Assembly: GCA_945918815.1 (NCBI GenBank)
Contig: CAMEIU010000141.1
Coordinates: 1-5,522, forward strand
Length of the DNA stretch: 5,522 nt
Direction: 5' to 3'
From: an uncultured Clostridia bacterium
GTDB lineage: Bacteria > Bacillota > Clostridia > Oscillospirales > Oscillospiraceae
Below, piece by piece: positions 4,870 to 5,522 of this stretch. The notes beneath the pieces are model-generated. The model saw nothing but the letters and a program-made list of their open reading frames with translations. It was not told the DNA's origin and did not search any database. Numbering within the stretch: position 1 is the first letter of the stretch; the number at the start of each line of letters is the position of its first letter. The position numbers were made by a program, and so were the translations under genes.

Positions 4870-5522
4870 TCAGTCCAGCTGCACGATCTCATGGTACAGA
4901 TCCGCGTACCGTCCGTTCTGGGCCAGCAGTTCTTCGTGGGTGCCGCGCTCGATGATGCGGCCTTGCTCCAAAACCATGATGGCGTTGGATTTGCGGACCG
5001 TGGAGAGGCGGTGGGCGATGACGAAGGTGGTGCGGTTCTGCATGATGGCGTCCATGCCCTCTTCGATGTGCCGCTCGGTCCGGGTGTCCACGGAGCTGGT
5101 GGCCTCATCCAGGATCAGGATCGGGGCCTTGGAGATGGCGGCCCGGGCGATGTTCAAAAGCTGCCGCTGGCCCTGACTCAGATTGGCGGCGTCCTGCTCC
5201 AGCATGGTGTCGTAGCCGTGCTCGAGACGCATGATGAAGGAGTGGGCCGAGGCCACCTTGGCGGCCTCCTCCACCTCTTCGTCGGTGGCGTCCAGGCGGC
5301 CGTAGCGGATATTCTCCCGGACGGTGCCGGTGAACAGGTGGGTATCCTGGAGGACCATGGCGATGTTCTGCCGGAGGAAGTCACGGGGGATCCGCTCGAT
5401 GGACACGCCGTCGATGGTGATGGAGCCGCTCTGAATATCGTAGAACCGGGACAAAAGATTGGTCACCGTGGTCTTGCCCGCGCCGGTGGAGCCGACGAAG
5501 GCGATCTTCTGGCCGGGCTTGG
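4870..5522 (-). CDS. ABC exporter, C-terminal ATPase domain (partial, runs off right edge)
   Basis: The 216 visible residues are the nucleotide-binding domain of an ABC-type multidrug/lipid exporter half-transporter, whose N-terminal membrane domain lies beyond the right edge. All ATPase motifs are present in order: Walker A GSTGAGKTT, Q-loop VLQDTHLF, signature LSQGQ, Walker B ILILDEATSSVD with the catalytic Glu, and H-loop IAHRLST. The C-terminus ends in a usual 'GTHEELLAQNGRYADLYHEI' tail. LSQGQ in place of LSGGQ, with an intact Glu and His, is typical of the TM288/LmrD-like half of heterodimeric exporters. A partner half-transporter may therefore be encoded upstream, outside the window. 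A GTG at 5466 lies inside the Walker A region and is not the start. The substrate cannot be told. The gene ends at TGA (4870-4872), 1 nt before the repeat at 4824-4868. Confidence 0.95.
   Translation of the reverse strand, partial: KPGQKIAFVGSTGAGKTTVTNLLSRFYDIQSGSITIDGVSIERIPRDFLRQNIAMVLQDTHLFTGTVRENIRYGRLDATDEEVEEAAKVASAHSFIMRLEHGYDTMLEQDAANLSQGQRQLLNIARAAISKAPILILDEATSSVDTRTERHIEEGMDAIMQNRTTFVIAHRLSTVRKSNAIMVLEQGRIIERGTHEELLAQNGRYADLYHEIVQLD

Noticed and set aside
4844..5176. 110-codon open frame on the plus strand
   Set aside because: It is antisense to the ABC ATPase domain, whose motifs are complete.

Overview
The window looks like chromosome from a moderately high-GC, SLH-domain-carrying gut clostridium, probably Oscillospiraceae/Ruminococcaceae-like. 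The clues are the three C-terminal SLH repeats with 'DAPCTNAQ'-type motifs, strong GGAGG-type ribosome sites, and intergenic DNA full of short palindromes with GTAGGG and TTGACAATGG motifs. The genus cannot be fixed from the sequence alone. All protein genes lie on the minus strand.

Layout, left to right. (1) Positions 1 to about 1055 appear to be the right end of an integrated genetic element. It carries the N-terminal part of a ParA/Soj-type ATPase (cut by the left edge), a small excisionase-like helix-turn-helix gene just upstream of it, and an AT-rich stretch of about 310 bp without a gene. It ends in a 56-bp fragment matching the 3' part of a tRNA-Leu(CAA) gene (1000-1055, anticodon loop to CCA) that has no matching 5' half. 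This is the usual mark of an attachment site left by a tRNA-targeting integrase. (2) Positions 1056-1577 are chromosomal flank without a gene. They hold two tandem terminator-like hairpins that would have served the tRNA gene, a large perfect hairpin (1147-1189), and a 363-bp palindrome-rich block with imperfect terminal inverted repeats (1207-1569) that resembles a MITE. (3) Positions 1578-4628 encode a 1016-residue secreted, cell-wall-anchored M64 (IgA-peptidase-like) metallopeptidase. Its peptidase plus Ig-like module is duplicated, and the second copy lacks the zinc site. (4) Positions 4629-4869 hold its promoter and a second copy of the TTGACAATGG/hairpin repeat, inverted relative to the first. 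(5) Positions 4870-5522 hold the C-terminal ATPase domain of an ABC exporter, cut by the right edge.

The two element genes read away from the junction, into the element, and probably form an operon for maintenance or excision. The surface peptidase has its own promoter and is not obviously in an operon with the ABC exporter. No CRISPR array, complete tRNA, rRNA, integrase or transposase gene is visible. The most notable observations are the tRNA-Leu attachment junction, the half-dead duplicated M64 surface protease, and the repeat family whose hairpin changes sequence but keeps pairing in its two copies.
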